Both the position numbers and the translations under genes were made by a program. 64,000 nucleotides of DNA from the NCBI RefSeq assembly GCF_040616545.1, contig NZ_CP156688.1:1984001-2048000 (forward strand), given 5' to 3'. A model generated the notes under the pieces. The model saw nothing but the letters and a program-made list of their open reading frames with translations. It had not been told where the DNA came from and ran no database searches. Positions 51,010-59,694 of this stretch are shown piece after piece. Within the stretch, counting starts at the first letter, position 1, and the number at the start of each line of letters is the position of its first letter. The DNA is from Akkermansia muciniphila (GTDB lineage: Bacteria; Verrucomicrobiota; Verrucomicrobiia; Verrucomicrobiales; Akkermansiaceae).

Positions 51010-51858
51010 TTAGTAATCCTGTATCGCTTTCATCCTCGGGGATTTCAACAGCTTGCATAAAATCGTTTTCGCTGATACGGGAGAACGGTAGTTCGGTAAA
51101 TCCGCGAATACATCAGCCATTTCTTCAAGGGCTTCCATATGTTCCATACAGCTTAACAGCGCATTTTCGTTGCAATGCTCTAAGTGTGCATATTCCAATT
51201 TCCGGGGATTGATACGGTTGTGCTGCATTGCATAACCAATCCGTTTCTTGCAGGAGCAAAAACCGGTATCAGTCAATCCGCAGTGATAAGAAAGAAATTC
51301 CGCCATTTTCTTTCGGGCGCGTGATAATTTTTGCCGATAGTTTTCCGGCGTAATACCAAGAATTTCTCCCGCAAGACGGCTGTCAATTTTGAACATAGCT
51401 CCTAGAATGAATATGCAGCGCGTTTGTGGGTCAAAACATTGCAGCATTACGTTCGTACAGGATAATTTTAACTCTTGCGCCATTGCTTCGTTAGTTACAC
51501 CCATTATCAACTCGTCCGTATTTTCCGTATAGCTTGCTTTCAGGTCGTATGAATAGTAATCAAAATCTAACGGATGGCGGGCAAGCATTGATTTTTTATA
51601 GTCAATCAGATAATTGCTCGCAAGACGGTATACCCATGTTGAAAACTTACTCTCGAATCTGAATGTAGAGAGGTTCGTCATAATTCGTATGAGTATGTCC
51701 TGTGTTGCGTCCTCCGCGTCGGGTATTGTTCCCAGCATTCTTAATGACAAATTGAAAATGGTATCCTGCACACCTGTCAACAAGGTTTCAATGGATTGCT
51801 TGTCACCGGAAACGGCACTTTGAATATGAGCGTTTAGTTCTTCCTTGTTTTCCTGCAT
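51010..51858 (-). CDS. ECF-type RNA polymerase sigma factor with Cys-rich tail
   Basis: This 282-residue protein has sigma region 2 at about residues 20-95 (IFNLSLRMLGTIPDAEDATQDILIRIM, FRFESKFSTWVYRLASNYLIDYKK) and a region-4-like helix-turn-helix at about 155-185 (RLAGEILGITPENYRQKLSRARKKM). The additional C-terminal 90 residues contain several Cys (GFCSCKKRIGYAM, LEHCNENALLSCMEH) and might sense a metal or redox state. Before the ATG, on the minus strand, is GGGGG at a good distance. AT-rich; co-oriented with DUF2461, so likely one foreign unit. Confidence 0.85.
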   Translation of the reverse strand: MQENKEELNAHIQSAVSGDKQSIETLLTGVQDTIFNLSLRMLGTIPDAEDATQDILIRIMTNLSTFRFESKFSTWVYRLASNYLIDYKKSMLARHPLDFDYYSYDLKASYTENTDELIMGVTNEAMAQELKLSCTNVMLQCFDPQTRCIFILGAMFKIDSRLAGEILGITPENYRQKLSRARKKMAEFLSYHCGLTDTGFCSCKKRIGYAMQHNRINPRKLEYAHLEHCNENALLSCMEHMEALEEMADVFADLPNYRSPVSAKTILCKLLKSPRMKAIQDY

Positions 51859-52279
51859 TTTACCCCCAAGTATTCGCCTTTGTTTTCTTCTCTCTATCTA
51901 TTTAGACTGTAAAGCGGTTGTTGTGTGACATGTTTTTATGATTTTTTTGCAAATGATTGTTCGGAATCCATTATATCCTTTCAGCCTGTCAGGGGCAATG
52001 GATTTCAAGAAGGAAGCAGGTCCTGTTTTATTGTGCTATGTATTTTATTAACGCATAAAATGAATGATGAATTGCAGCCGTTATGTGCTGCAATATTTTT
52101 TGCTTAAAATCAGTTTTTCATTTGGAATTTTAAGAAATTCCCCGTATTAAGAAATGAAAAAACTGTTTAAAAAGTTGGAAAAATCGGCTTGTGCAGTGTT
52201 GTAGGTAGTGAGGGGAAATTATCTCAAAGCGGCTAGAAAATCTGCCCAAAACGCTATATTACACAAAGAGGGTGAACAA
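51859..52279. other. AT-rich stretch without a gene
   Basis: About 420 bases separate the sigma factor start from the mobC remnant. The stretch is very AT-rich, like the rest of the foreign segment. I see no supported gene; the sigma factor promoter must lie at its left end. Confidence 0.4.
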
Positions 52280-52420
52280 ATGGAAACCCGAAAGCGCAAG
52301 GTGTAAATCATTGTGAGGGTAACAGAGGAAGAACGGGAATTGATTAAAGAAAAGATGAAGCAGATACCAACGGTAACCCTGTCCGCATACGGACCCGCAG
52401 CCGGAACAGAAAGAAACTGA
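52280..52420 (+). pseudogene. mobC: mobC remnant (relaxosome accessory protein), truncated with internal stop
   Basis: GAGGGTG precedes ATG 52280. The frame reads METRKRKV, then TAA (52304-52306), then IIVRVTEEERELIKEKMKQI and PTVTLSAY before losing similarity and stopping at 52418. MobC proteins of mobilisable elements of low-GC gut bacteria begin with RKRKxQIIVRVTEEER and continue through LPTxxFSAYARKM. The TAA would derive from CAA (Gln) by one base change. The gene is thus broken twice (nonsense codon and truncation). It marks the surrounding AT-rich DNA as debris of an integrative or mobilisable element. Confidence 0.7.
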
Positions 52421-52502
52421 GAATCGTGAAAAGACGGCACAGCCCTTGTAACGGTGCTGCGCCGCCTAATCAGAAAATACTTCCTTGTGGCTGTAACCCT
52501 GA

Positions 52503-52958
52503 CAGTATCTGGATCTTCTTTCCTATCTTCGGAGAAGGAATGCTAATCCTGTTCAACCGGATAATGATGATGAAATCATCTTGTATCGGGGACTGAAACA
52601 GAATCAAACACAACCCATTCAAATAAATAATACGGCTGGTGGCCTGCTTCCTGATCCTGGCGTATCCTATCCCTCAGATATTAATTTAATGGCAGCCCGG
52701 CAGGGAGCAAGTGAAGAAGGGATTGGAACTACCGGACAGCTGCATGAATTCATTGAATATACCTTCAACAGTACATGGGGTATGAAGTTTTCCTGCTTGA
52801 ATTTTTCCTCGCGCAGGTCTTTTAACTGCATCAGGATCAAGAAGAAGTACGTTAATGTTCCCAATTCTGAACGTGAAGGAGGCCAGGAATATGGTGTTTT
52901 CTCTGCAAGCGCTGCACCTGTAACCATTACAGAGCTTTTAGTAATTAAATTCAGATAA
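52503..52958 (+). pseudogene. Unrecognised ORF fragment with LYRG motif
   Basis: The frame is open from 52503, after a TGA, to the stop at 52956, with only a TTG at 52581 as possible start. It reads NDDEIILYRGLKQ and, later, GGLLPDPG, LMAARQGASEEG and GQLHEFIEYT. The LYRG box followed by an A/I-rich spacing is reminiscent of ADP-ribosyltransferase-like toxin domains, but this is a weak impression. The N-terminus is missing. It is probably a gene remnant within the foreign segment. Confidence 0.3.
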
Positions 52959-53027
52959 AAAACCGGGGCAAGGGAGGATGCTGTTTGGGCATAAGTCTTC
53001 CCCTCCCGGTAATGAGCAAGATGAAAA

Positions 53028-53112
53028 TGGTGCGCCCGACAGGAATCGAACCTGCACGTTTTTCAACACCAGATCCTAAGTCTGGCGCGTCTACCAATTT
53101 CGCCACAGGCGC
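53028..53112 (-). tRNA. tRNA-Leu, anticodon UAG
   Basis: The minus-strand sequence folds into a standard tRNA. The acceptor stem GCGCCTG pairs with CGGGCGC (one G-U), and the anticodon arm is CCAGA-CTTAGGA-TCTGG with anticodon TAG. A variable arm of the long (class II) type and the T-arm GTTCGATTC follow. Discriminator A and CCA are encoded (ending at 53028). The 3' end faces the AT-rich foreign segment, the usual side for integration of mobile elements. Confidence 0.93.
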
Positions 53113-53220
53113 GACGAATGCTTGGGCGCACTCTGCCATACCGCGCCCTGGCGTTCAAGATTAAACAGGAGGGGGCTTTGTCTTTGACATGCCCCGGGGC
53201 AGCCCGTATGGTGGCTGCCT

Positions 53221-53673
53221 ATGAAAATGTTAATTACCCTGTTGAGCGTCTGTCTTCTGGCCGCATTCCCCCATTCACGGGCGGATGTCAGGCTGCCCAA
53301 AAGCGCGTTTACCCCGGACCGGATGGAAGAGGCGCTGAAAACGGCGCAGGAGCAAAAGAAGCCCGTGGCCTATCTTTATACCAACACGGCCACCACCTGC
53401 CCGCTGGCCGCCGGCGTGACGGAAGGGTTTCTTGAAGCCGTGGGGAAGCGGTGCGTGCTGGTTTATCTTCCGGTGAAGGAAGGAAAGTCCGCGGTGGCCG
53501 CTCCCGTGAAGGAAGCCCTGAAGAAAGGCAAGTTTTATCCCAAGCTGGTGCTGACCGCCAGCGACGGTTCCGGGGCGCAGTGCTTTACGTATGAGGCCTA
53601 CCAGGCGGATTCCAAAAAAGCGGCGCGCGAAATCAAGAGGCAGATTATTGCCCTGGCTAAAAAACAGTCCTGA
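53221..53673 (+). CDS. Small exported protein, possibly thioredoxin-like
   Basis: This 150-residue protein has a signal peptide (MKMLITLLSVCLLAAFPHSRA). The rest has the order of strands and helices of a thioredoxin-like fold (KKPVAYLYTNTATTCPLAA, CVLVYLPVKEGKS, YPKLVLTASDG) but no CxxC, only single Cys residues. It is therefore not expected to be an active disulfide oxidoreductase. The role is unknown. It is convergent with the following membrane protein gene. Confidence 0.65.
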   Translation: MKMLITLLSVCLLAAFPHSRADVRLPKSAFTPDRMEEALKTAQEQKKPVAYLYTNTATTCPLAAGVTEGFLEAVGKRCVLVYLPVKEGKSAVAAPVKEALKKGKFYPKLVLTASDGSGAQCFTYEAYQADSKKAAREIKRQIIALAKKQS

Positions 53674-53713
53674 ACCGGAGGGCGGAATATTCCGGGCGTT
53701 CCGCAGGGCATGT

Positions 53714-54094
53714 TCAGCCCATGATTTGCGCCGGAAAGGGGAATATCTTCACAAACAGAAAATCCAGCATCCCTACGCACAGGGCAATGCAGATGGCCTT
53801 TTTAGGGGACAGCCGGGGGGTCACCTTCAGCCAGGTGATGATTCCCGCGTGAACCGCCAGGGAGACGCCCACGGACCACCAGAAGAACGGGATGCCCGCC
53901 ATGGCGATGAGCGCCGCCAGCGGGTACGTGAACGCCAGGAAGATTTTCATGATGGCTTCCCATTCATGCCCGCGCACCATCATGAGCTGTTTGGACAGGA
54001 GGGAGACGTACAGGCAGGAGGGGACCACGACGCACAGGATGAGGGAGACGAACCCTTTTTTTGCATACCGTTCTTCCTGCGTGGGAATGTACAT
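53714..54094 (-). CDS. Small integral membrane protein, unknown
   Basis: This 126-residue protein has four hydrophobic segments (VSLILCVVVPSCLYVSLL, IFLAFTYPLAALIAMAGI, FFWWSVGVSLAVHAGII, ICIALCVGMLDFLFVKIF). No family was recognised. It is divergent from uvrB with an 86-base gap holding both promoters. Confidence 0.6.
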   Translation of the reverse strand: MYIPTQEERYAKKGFVSLILCVVVPSCLYVSLLSKQLMMVRGHEWEAIMKIFLAFTYPLAALIAMAGIPFFWWSVGVSLAVHAGIITWLKVTPRLSPKKAICIALCVGMLDFLFVKIFPFPAQIMG

Positions 54095-54180
54095 GCCGCA
54101 TATACTGGGTCAGCAGGGTGGAATTGTCAAACATTGTCCTAGCCCGGCGGGGCGGCGGGATTATACTGGCGGCACAGCGT

Positions 54181-56334
54181 ATGTCGTCTTTTGAATTAAA
54201 TTCCTCCTTCAAGCCCTCCGGGGACCAGGAGCAGGCCATCGGCAAGCTGCTCAAGTCTCTGGAGGCGGGCAACAAGCACCAGGGCCTGCTGGGGGTGACC
54301 GGGAGCGGCAAGACGTTCACGATGGCGAATCTGATCGCCCGGATGAACAGGCCCACGCTGGTGATTTCCCACAACAAGACGCTCGCCGCGCAGCTTCATT
54401 CGGAGCTGAAAAGCTTTTTCCCAAATAACGCGGTGGATTATTACGTTTCCTATTTCGACTATTACCAGCCGGAGGCGTACATCGCCAGCTCCGACACTTA
54501 TATTGAAAAGGATTCCGCCATTAATGACGAGCTGGACCGCCTGAGCCTGAACGCCATGAATTCCCTGATGACGCGCCGGGACGTGATTGTGGTGGCGTCC
54601 GTCTCCTGCATTTACGGCCTGTCTACGCCGGAGGATTACCGGAACCTGACGCTGCGCATCCGTGAGGGGGACATCATGGACCGGGACGTGTTCCTGCGGC
54701 AACTGGTGGAGCGCCTGTTTGAACGGCAGGATTTTGATTTTACCCGCGGTACGTTCCGCGTGCGCGGGGAGGTGGTGGAGGTGTTTCCGGCCTACTCGGA
54801 AGGGGAGGCGATCCGCGTGGAGTTTTTCGGGGACGAGGTGGAGCGGGTTTCCCTGATTGATTCCAATTCCGGGCGCGTCCGGGAACGGCTGGGCAGCTAC
54901 ACCTTTTTCCCGGCCAAGCAGTACGTGGCCGCTCCGGAAAAGCGCGCCGCGGCGCTGAAAGCCATCCGGGAGGAGCTGGAAGACCGCGTAGGCTGGTTTG
55001 AAAGGCATGGAAACCTCATTGAGGCGCAGCGCCTGAAACTGCGTACGGATTACGATTTGGAGCTGATTGAGGAACTGGGCTTCTGCAAGGGGATTGAGAA
55101 CTATTCCCGCCATCTTTCCGGGCGCCTGCCGGGCAGTTCCCCGTCCACCCTGCTGGACTTCTTCCCCAAGGATTCCCTGACCCTGATTGATGAAAGCCAT
55201 GTGGCCGTGCCCCAGCTGGGCGGCATGTACGAAGGGGACCGCAGCCGGAAAAACATTCTGGTGGAGCACGGCTTCCGCCTGCCCAGCGCCCTGGACAACA
55301 GGCCGCTGAAATTCCATGAGTTCATGGAAAGGCAGAACCAGATCGTGTACGCCTCCGCCACGCCGGGGCCGTTTGAGCTGGTGAACTGCCGTGCGGACAA
55401 CAGGACTTACATTCCCGTGCGCCGCGCCGCCAGGTCCGGGGAAAAGGCGCCGGAGGGGTTCAAGGGAATTCTCTTCACCTCCCCCAAGGACATCCGCGTC
55501 ACCCCCAGCCCGTCCACGGAACCGGTGGAGAAGTTTGACCCCACCAAGCGTTCCACCCCCCTGATTGTGGAGCAGATTATCCGCCCCACCGGCCTGCTGG
55601 AACCGAAGATCACCATCCGCCCGCTGAAAGGGCAGATTGACGAGACGATCGCCCTGTGCAACGAGCGCGTTGCCAAAAATGAACGCGTGCTGGTCACGAC
55701 GCTGACCAAGAAGACGGCGGAGGACCTGACGGAGTACCTGAAGGGGGTGGGGCTGAAAGTCTCCTACATCCATGCGGATGTAGACGCCATTGAGCGCGTG
55801 GAAATCCTGCGTGCCCTGCGCGCGCGGAAGATAGACGTTCTGGTGGGCATCAACCTCCTCAGGGAAGGGCTGGATTTGCCGGAAGTCTCCCTGGTGTGCA
55901 TCCTGGATGCGGACAAGGAAGGGTTCCTGCGCAATGAAACGTCCCTGGTGCAGACGGCGGGCCGGGCCGCGCGCCATTTGAACGGGGAGTGCGTCCTGTT
56001 TGCGGATGTCATGACGGATTCCATTAAACGGCTGATTGAGCTGACGGACTACCGCCGGAGCATCCAGGAGAAGTACAACCGGGAGCACGGCATTGTTCCG
56101 CAGACCGTGAGCCGGTCCGAGCAGGGGCAGTTGAAGCTGTACGCGGAGGAGGATGAAGAGTCCTTCCGCGTGGCGGAAGACGAGGCCGGGTACGGGCTGG
56201 AAGAACGCATCGCCAGGCTGGAGGCGGAAATGAAGGAAGCGGCCTCCCATCTGGAGTTTGAACGCGCCGCCCTGATCCGGGATGAAATCAGGCAAATGCG
56301 TGAAGGCGGTAAAAAAGGACAGGGCACTTCTTGA
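54181..56334 (+). CDS. uvrB: UvrABC system protein B
   Basis: This 717-residue helicase-like subunit of nucleotide excision repair loads onto damaged DNA from UvrA and recruits UvrC. It has Walker A GVTGSGKTFTMAN, the beta-hairpin YYQPEAYIASSDTYIEKD, DEAD-type box LIDESHV, ASATPGPFEL, helicase motifs in INLLREGLDLPEVSLVCILDADKEGFLRN and TAGRAARHLNG, and a C-terminal UVR domain (about residues 675-710) for UvrC contact. A Gly/Pro-rich insertion around residue 430 (RSGEKAPEGFKG) is a little longer than in E. coli. Start ATG 54181 is chosen by homology (MSSFELNSSFKPSGDQ). Confidence 0.97.
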   Translation: MSSFELNSSFKPSGDQEQAIGKLLKSLEAGNKHQGLLGVTGSGKTFTMANLIARMNRPTLVISHNKTLAAQLHSELKSFFPNNAVDYYVSYFDYYQPEAYIASSDTYIEKDSAINDELDRLSLNAMNSLMTRRDVIVVASVSCIYGLSTPEDYRNLTLRIREGDIMDRDVFLRQLVERLFERQDFDFTRGTFRVRGEVVEVFPAYSEGEAIRVEFFGDEVERVSLIDSNSGRVRERLGSYTFFPAKQYVAAPEKRAAALKAIREELEDRVGWFERHGNLIEAQRLKLRTDYDLELIEELGFCKGIENYSRHLSGRLPGSSPSTLLDFFPKDSLTLIDESHVAVPQLGGMYEGDRSRKNILVEHGFRLPSALDNRPLKFHEFMERQNQIVYASATPGPFELVNCRADNRTYIPVRRAARSGEKAPEGFKGILFTSPKDIRVTPSPSTEPVEKFDPTKRSTPLIVEQIIRPTGLLEPKITIRPLKGQIDETIALCNERVAKNERVLVTTLTKKTAEDLTEYLKGVGLKVSYIHADVDAIERVEILRALRARKIDVLVGINLLREGLDLPEVSLVCILDADKEGFLRNETSLVQTAGRAARHLNGECVLFADVMTDSIKRLIELTDYRRSIQEKYNREHGIVPQTVSRSEQGQLKLYAEEDEESFRVAEDEAGYGLEERIARLEAEMKEAASHLEFERAALIRDEIRQMREGGKKGQGTS

Positions 56335-56420
56335 GGAATGCCTCGTTCCCCCTCCGGGAACGTGATTGTCCGGTGTTCCGGAACGGGAGGGGGGTAAACG
56401 ATGTCCTTTCCCTGAGCGTT

Positions 56421-56446
56421 AATGCGTCCTGGCAGGGCGCATTTGT
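56421..56446 (+). terminator. Weak terminator downstream of uvrB
   Basis: AATGCG and CGCATT with inner TCCT/AGGG pairing are followed by a short T-rich stretch. Confidence 0.4.
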
Positions 56447-56555
56447 CGTCTTCCGGAATCGGAGGGCTTTTGTGCTGGGCCGGAGTGAAGGGCGCCCGCG
56501 GGAAAAAGAAGGAAAGGCCGTGAATGAATTGCCGCCCGGCGGGCGTATACCCTTC

Positions 56556-58148
56556 ATGCGGTTGACGATGATCTCCACAAATTGCTGTAGCCTGCTTGCA
56601 GCCCTGGTGGCCGGGGCTCTCATGCCGGGTTCTTTTTCCATGGCTGCTCCTCATGCGGATACGGTCGCCACGGAATGGAGGGAGGAAATTCCCCTCCCCG
56701 TTTATCCCAATGCCGAATTGGTGGACTTGTACGGAAAAACGTGGGAGATTGCCGCAGGCCGGGTGAGGAAAGGGCCGGAAGGGCTGCCCGCCTCCCCCTA
56801 TCTGGATGAAAACTGTTATGAAACGGATATCTGGATTTGGGATACCTGCTTCATGGCCCTGTTTTCCAAATATGCGCCCAAGTCCTTTCCCGGCAAGGAA
56901 AGCCTGGACAATTTCTATTACCCCATGCACCGGGGAGCGTCTACGCCGCTGCGCATCCACCTGAGGGACAATCCGCCCCTGTTCGCGTGGCTGGAATGGG
57001 AGAATTACCAGTTTTCCGGAGACACGGACCGGGTGAATGACATCCTTCTGCGGGAGCAGTTTCTCCAGAGCCACTTCCGCTGGTTCAACACGGCTCCCAA
57101 GGGGGAGAAGGTGCCCTACAGCAGCAATCCCATTCACCGGGGCGTGGTTGGCCGGGAGGGCTTCACATGGACAGGGGGAGCCAGCGGGATGGACAATACG
57201 CCGCGCGGGCGTGATTCCGGCGGCTATGACAAGATCCTGTGGGTGGACGCCATTTCCCAGCAGGCTCTGTCCGCCCTTTGCATCGGGAAACTGTATTCTT
57301 CCCTGGGGAAAAAGGAAGAAGCCCTGGCGTGGGAAAAGGAGTACCGGGCCCTGGCCGGAAAAATCAATGAACTGTACTGGGATGAGGAAGACGGTTTTTA
57401 TTATGATGTGGATATTGCCTCCAAAAAGCCCTGCCGCGTGAAAACAATCGCCTCCTTCTGGCCGCTGCTGGCCGGGGTAGCTACGCCGGAGCAGGCCGCC
57501 CGCATGGTGGAGCATGTGAAAAAGGCCGGCGAATTCGGCGGAGATTTCCCCTGGCCCACGCTGGCAAGGAGCGACAGGGATTTTGACGCGGAAACCGGCA
57601 ATTACTGGCGCGGGGCCGTCTGGCTGCCTACCGCCTATATGGCGACCAAGGCGCTGGAACGCTACGGCTATACGGACCTGGCGGATGAATTGGCGGAAAA
57701 GGTTCTCATGCAGCAGCTGAAAACCTATCATGAAGTTGAGCCCCATACCATCTGGGAGTGCTACAGCCCTTCCGCCAACCGTCCTTCCATTGAGCACGGT
57801 CGCCGCGTCAGGCCGGATTTCTGCGGGTGGTCCGCCCTGGGGCCCGTTTCCCTGTTTATTGAAAACGTGCTGGGCTTTCATGAAGTCAGCGCCGCGCGGC
57901 GGGAAGTCCGGTGGAGATTGCGCCCGGAGAAGGGGAGGCATGGAATCCGACGCCTGGCGTTCGGCCCCGTAACCACGGATATTGTCTTTGACGGTAAAAA
58001 GAGCATCGCCGTGCGGAGCACGATGCCCTATACCCTGTACGTCAACGGAAACGCCCATGCGGTCCCGGCAGGGGAAAGCGTCATCTCCCTTCCTTCTTCC
58101 CCGGAGCTGGGCAGGCAGGGAACAGGCGGATTTTATCCGGAAAAATGA
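56556..58148 (+). CDS. Secreted GH63-like (MGH1-type) glycoside hydrolase
   Basis: This 530-residue protein has a signal peptide (about residues 1-30, SMAAPHA). The (alpha/alpha)6-barrel landmarks of the GH63/MGH1/trehalase-like group are ETDIWIWDTCFMAL, YYPMHRGASTPLR, FAWLEWENYQFSGDT, GASGMDNTPRGRDSGG (catalytic-acid region), YYDVD and NYWRGAVWLPTAYM. An acid residue in HTIWECYSP probably supplies the base. The substrate could be an alpha-glucoside or mannosylglycerate-type glycan; it was not determined. ATG 56556 fits the signal peptide; the longer frame upstream is rejected. Confidence 0.82.
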   Translation: MRLTMISTNCCSLLAALVAGALMPGSFSMAAPHADTVATEWREEIPLPVYPNAELVDLYGKTWEIAAGRVRKGPEGLPASPYLDENCYETDIWIWDTCFMALFSKYAPKSFPGKESLDNFYYPMHRGASTPLRIHLRDNPPLFAWLEWENYQFSGDTDRVNDILLREQFLQSHFRWFNTAPKGEKVPYSSNPIHRGVVGREGFTWTGGASGMDNTPRGRDSGGYDKILWVDAISQQALSALCIGKLYSSLGKKEEALAWEKEYRALAGKINELYWDEEDGFYYDVDIASKKPCRVKTIASFWPLLAGVATPEQAARMVEHVKKAGEFGGDFPWPTLARSDRDFDAETGNYWRGAVWLPTAYMATKALERYGYTDLADELAEKVLMQQLKTYHEVEPHTIWECYSPSANRPSIEHGRRVRPDFCGWSALGPVSLFIENVLGFHEVSAARREVRWRLRPEKGRHGIRRLAFGPVTTDIVFDGKKSIAVRSTMPYTLYVNGNAHAVPAGESVISLPSSPELGRQGTGGFYPEK

Positions 58149-58203
58149 TTCAGTCCCATTTTCCGCTTGCCAAGAGCGGATTGGCGCCTATACTCCTTCC
58201 ACC

Positions 58204-58413
58204 ATGACCCGCAAAGGTGGTATCAACAAAACCCGCAAGGCAGTCGCCAAGCGTTTCAAGGTTACCGGCACGGGCAAGGTACTGCGCCGTAAACAGGGTA
58301 AGCGCCACATCCTCCAGAAGAAATCCAGCAAGCGCAAGCGTCAGCTTGGCAAGGTGGCTCTGGTGGACGAAACGCAAGTCTGGGCAGTCAAGCAGAACCT
58401 GCCTTTCGCCTAA
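58204..58413 (+). CDS. rpmI: 50S ribosomal protein L35
   Basis: This 69-residue basic protein has the L35 pattern MTRKGGINKTRKAVAKRFKV, TGTGKVLRRKQGKRHILQKK, SSKRKRQLGKV. The start at 58204 follows family length; a longer frame overlapping the hydrolase gene is rejected. It lies directly before rplT. infC, which usually precedes rpmI, is not next to it; the upstream gene is a glycoside hydrolase. Confidence 0.96.
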   Translation: MTRKGGINKTRKAVAKRFKVTGTGKVLRRKQGKRHILQKKSSKRKRQLGKVALVDETQVWAVKQNLPFA

Positions 58414-58445
58414 ACCGCGGAAACGCTCGACCAACGCCGAGCTTT

Positions 58446-58464
58446 CCCCCCGCTGAACGGGGGG
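58446..58464 (+). promoter_or_regulatory. Strong hairpin between rpmI and rplT
   Basis: CCCCCCG and CGGGGGG form a perfect 7-bp GC stem with a 5-base loop, about 100 bases before rplT. There is no T-run. It may be an L20-binding or processing element in the autoregulated L35-L20 mRNA. Confidence 0.5.
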
Positions 58465-58562
58465 CCTTCATGCAGCCTTCTTCCAATGAGAAGATAAGAA
58501 CAGGCGAGACTGCAGGGAGGTGAGGAAGAACAGTCTGTTCAAGATAGAAATAGAAATAAGCT

Positions 58563-58946
58563 ATGCCACGTGCCACTAATGGACCGGCCTCTCGCAAGCG
58601 CCGTAAGCGCATCCTCTTGCGTGCCAAGGGTTTCCGCGGTTTCCGCAGCAAACTCTTCCGCTACGCCAAGGACGCCGTTTACAAGGCTTGGCAGTATGAA
58701 TACCGTGACCGCAAGCGCCGGAAGGGACAATTCCGCCGTCTCTGGATCGCCCGTATCTCCGCTGCCGTCCGCGACCGCGGTCTGACCTATTCCCGCTTTA
58801 TGGAAGGCCTGAAAGCCGCCAACGTCGATCTGGACCGCAAGGTTCTTGCCGACTTGGCCGTCTCTGACGAAAAGGCTTTTGACGCCATCTTCGCGCAAGC
58901 AAAGAAGGCCATTGAAGCCAAGGATGGTGCCGCTCTCCGCGCCTAA
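58563..58946 (+). CDS. rplT: 50S ribosomal protein L20
   Basis: This 127-residue protein has the diagnostic start MPRATNGPASRKRRKRILLR, AKGFRGFRSKLFRYAKDAV, and the globular end RLWIARISAAVRDRGLTYSRF. L20 is an early 23S rRNA assembly protein and in several bacteria represses its own operon. It is the last gene before a strong terminator. Confidence 0.97.
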   Translation: MPRATNGPASRKRRKRILLRAKGFRGFRSKLFRYAKDAVYKAWQYEYRDRKRRKGQFRRLWIARISAAVRDRGLTYSRFMEGLKAANVDLDRKVLADLAVSDEKAFDAIFAQAKKAIEAKDGAALRA

Positions 58947-58982
58947 GACGCAGCAGAGTCCATCTGTTCAGTAAACATTAAC

Positions 58983-59018
58983 AAACAGCCCCGGAAGATT
59001 ATCTTCCGGGGCTGTTTT
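58983..59018 (+). terminator. Terminator after rplT
   Basis: AACAGCCCCGGAAGAT and ATCTTCCGGGGCTGTT form a nearly perfect 16-bp stem, followed by TTTTG. Confidence 0.92.
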
Positions 59019-59694
59019 GCGTTTTCATGTCCGGGTGCGGGAAAAAGCTGTGGAACTCCGGCGGGGATGCTTCGTTTATTCGGGTTCGGGAGACGTGTCT
59101 TTTCCTTTGCCGCGCTGGCCAGTTCCTCCTTCTTCCGTATCAGTCCATCCCTGTTCCGGAAGCGGTTCTTGTTCCTGTTGGCGTCAACCGGCACCAGGGA
59201 AGGGATGGAAGCGGGATAGTTTTTGCGGATCAGGGGGCTTTCCTTGGAGAGGCTGTCCAGACAGCCGGACAGGGAGACAGGCTACGGCATTTTGTTAGGA
59301 ACGGCCCATTTCAGGCCCCCTTCCCGCGCATGGCCATCTTGCACAGGACTACTTCCAAATTCTTGCGGGATGCGTTTTATCCCGGCATACCTCCATGTTG
59401 TGCGGAAGGGAGGCCCTGCACGGCCTGTACCGGCTGGCGGAATAGTGCAGGATAAAATAACCTGGCGTTCCATTGGCCGTCCATTTTAAGGAACCTGCCG
59501 TCTTTTTCCCGGCAGGCCAGCCCTTTCAGCATTTGCCCGGAACGCCCGGCATGGAAAATTTGGAGACAGTCCTCTCCGGCTGTTCTGGCGTTTCTGCCGT
59601 CTGTTCAGAATCAAACCCGTCCTTTGTCATTAGGACATCCTTGAAGCTTGTTCGCCGGGAAGTGCCATGATACGCTTAACAACAAAGCACTACC
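59019..59694. other. Gene-free stretch upstream of rseP
   Basis: About 680 bases hold only short open frames with no family motif or ribosome binding site. I see no gene or clear RNA here. The rseP promoter probably lies in the last 100 bases. Confidence 0.45.
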
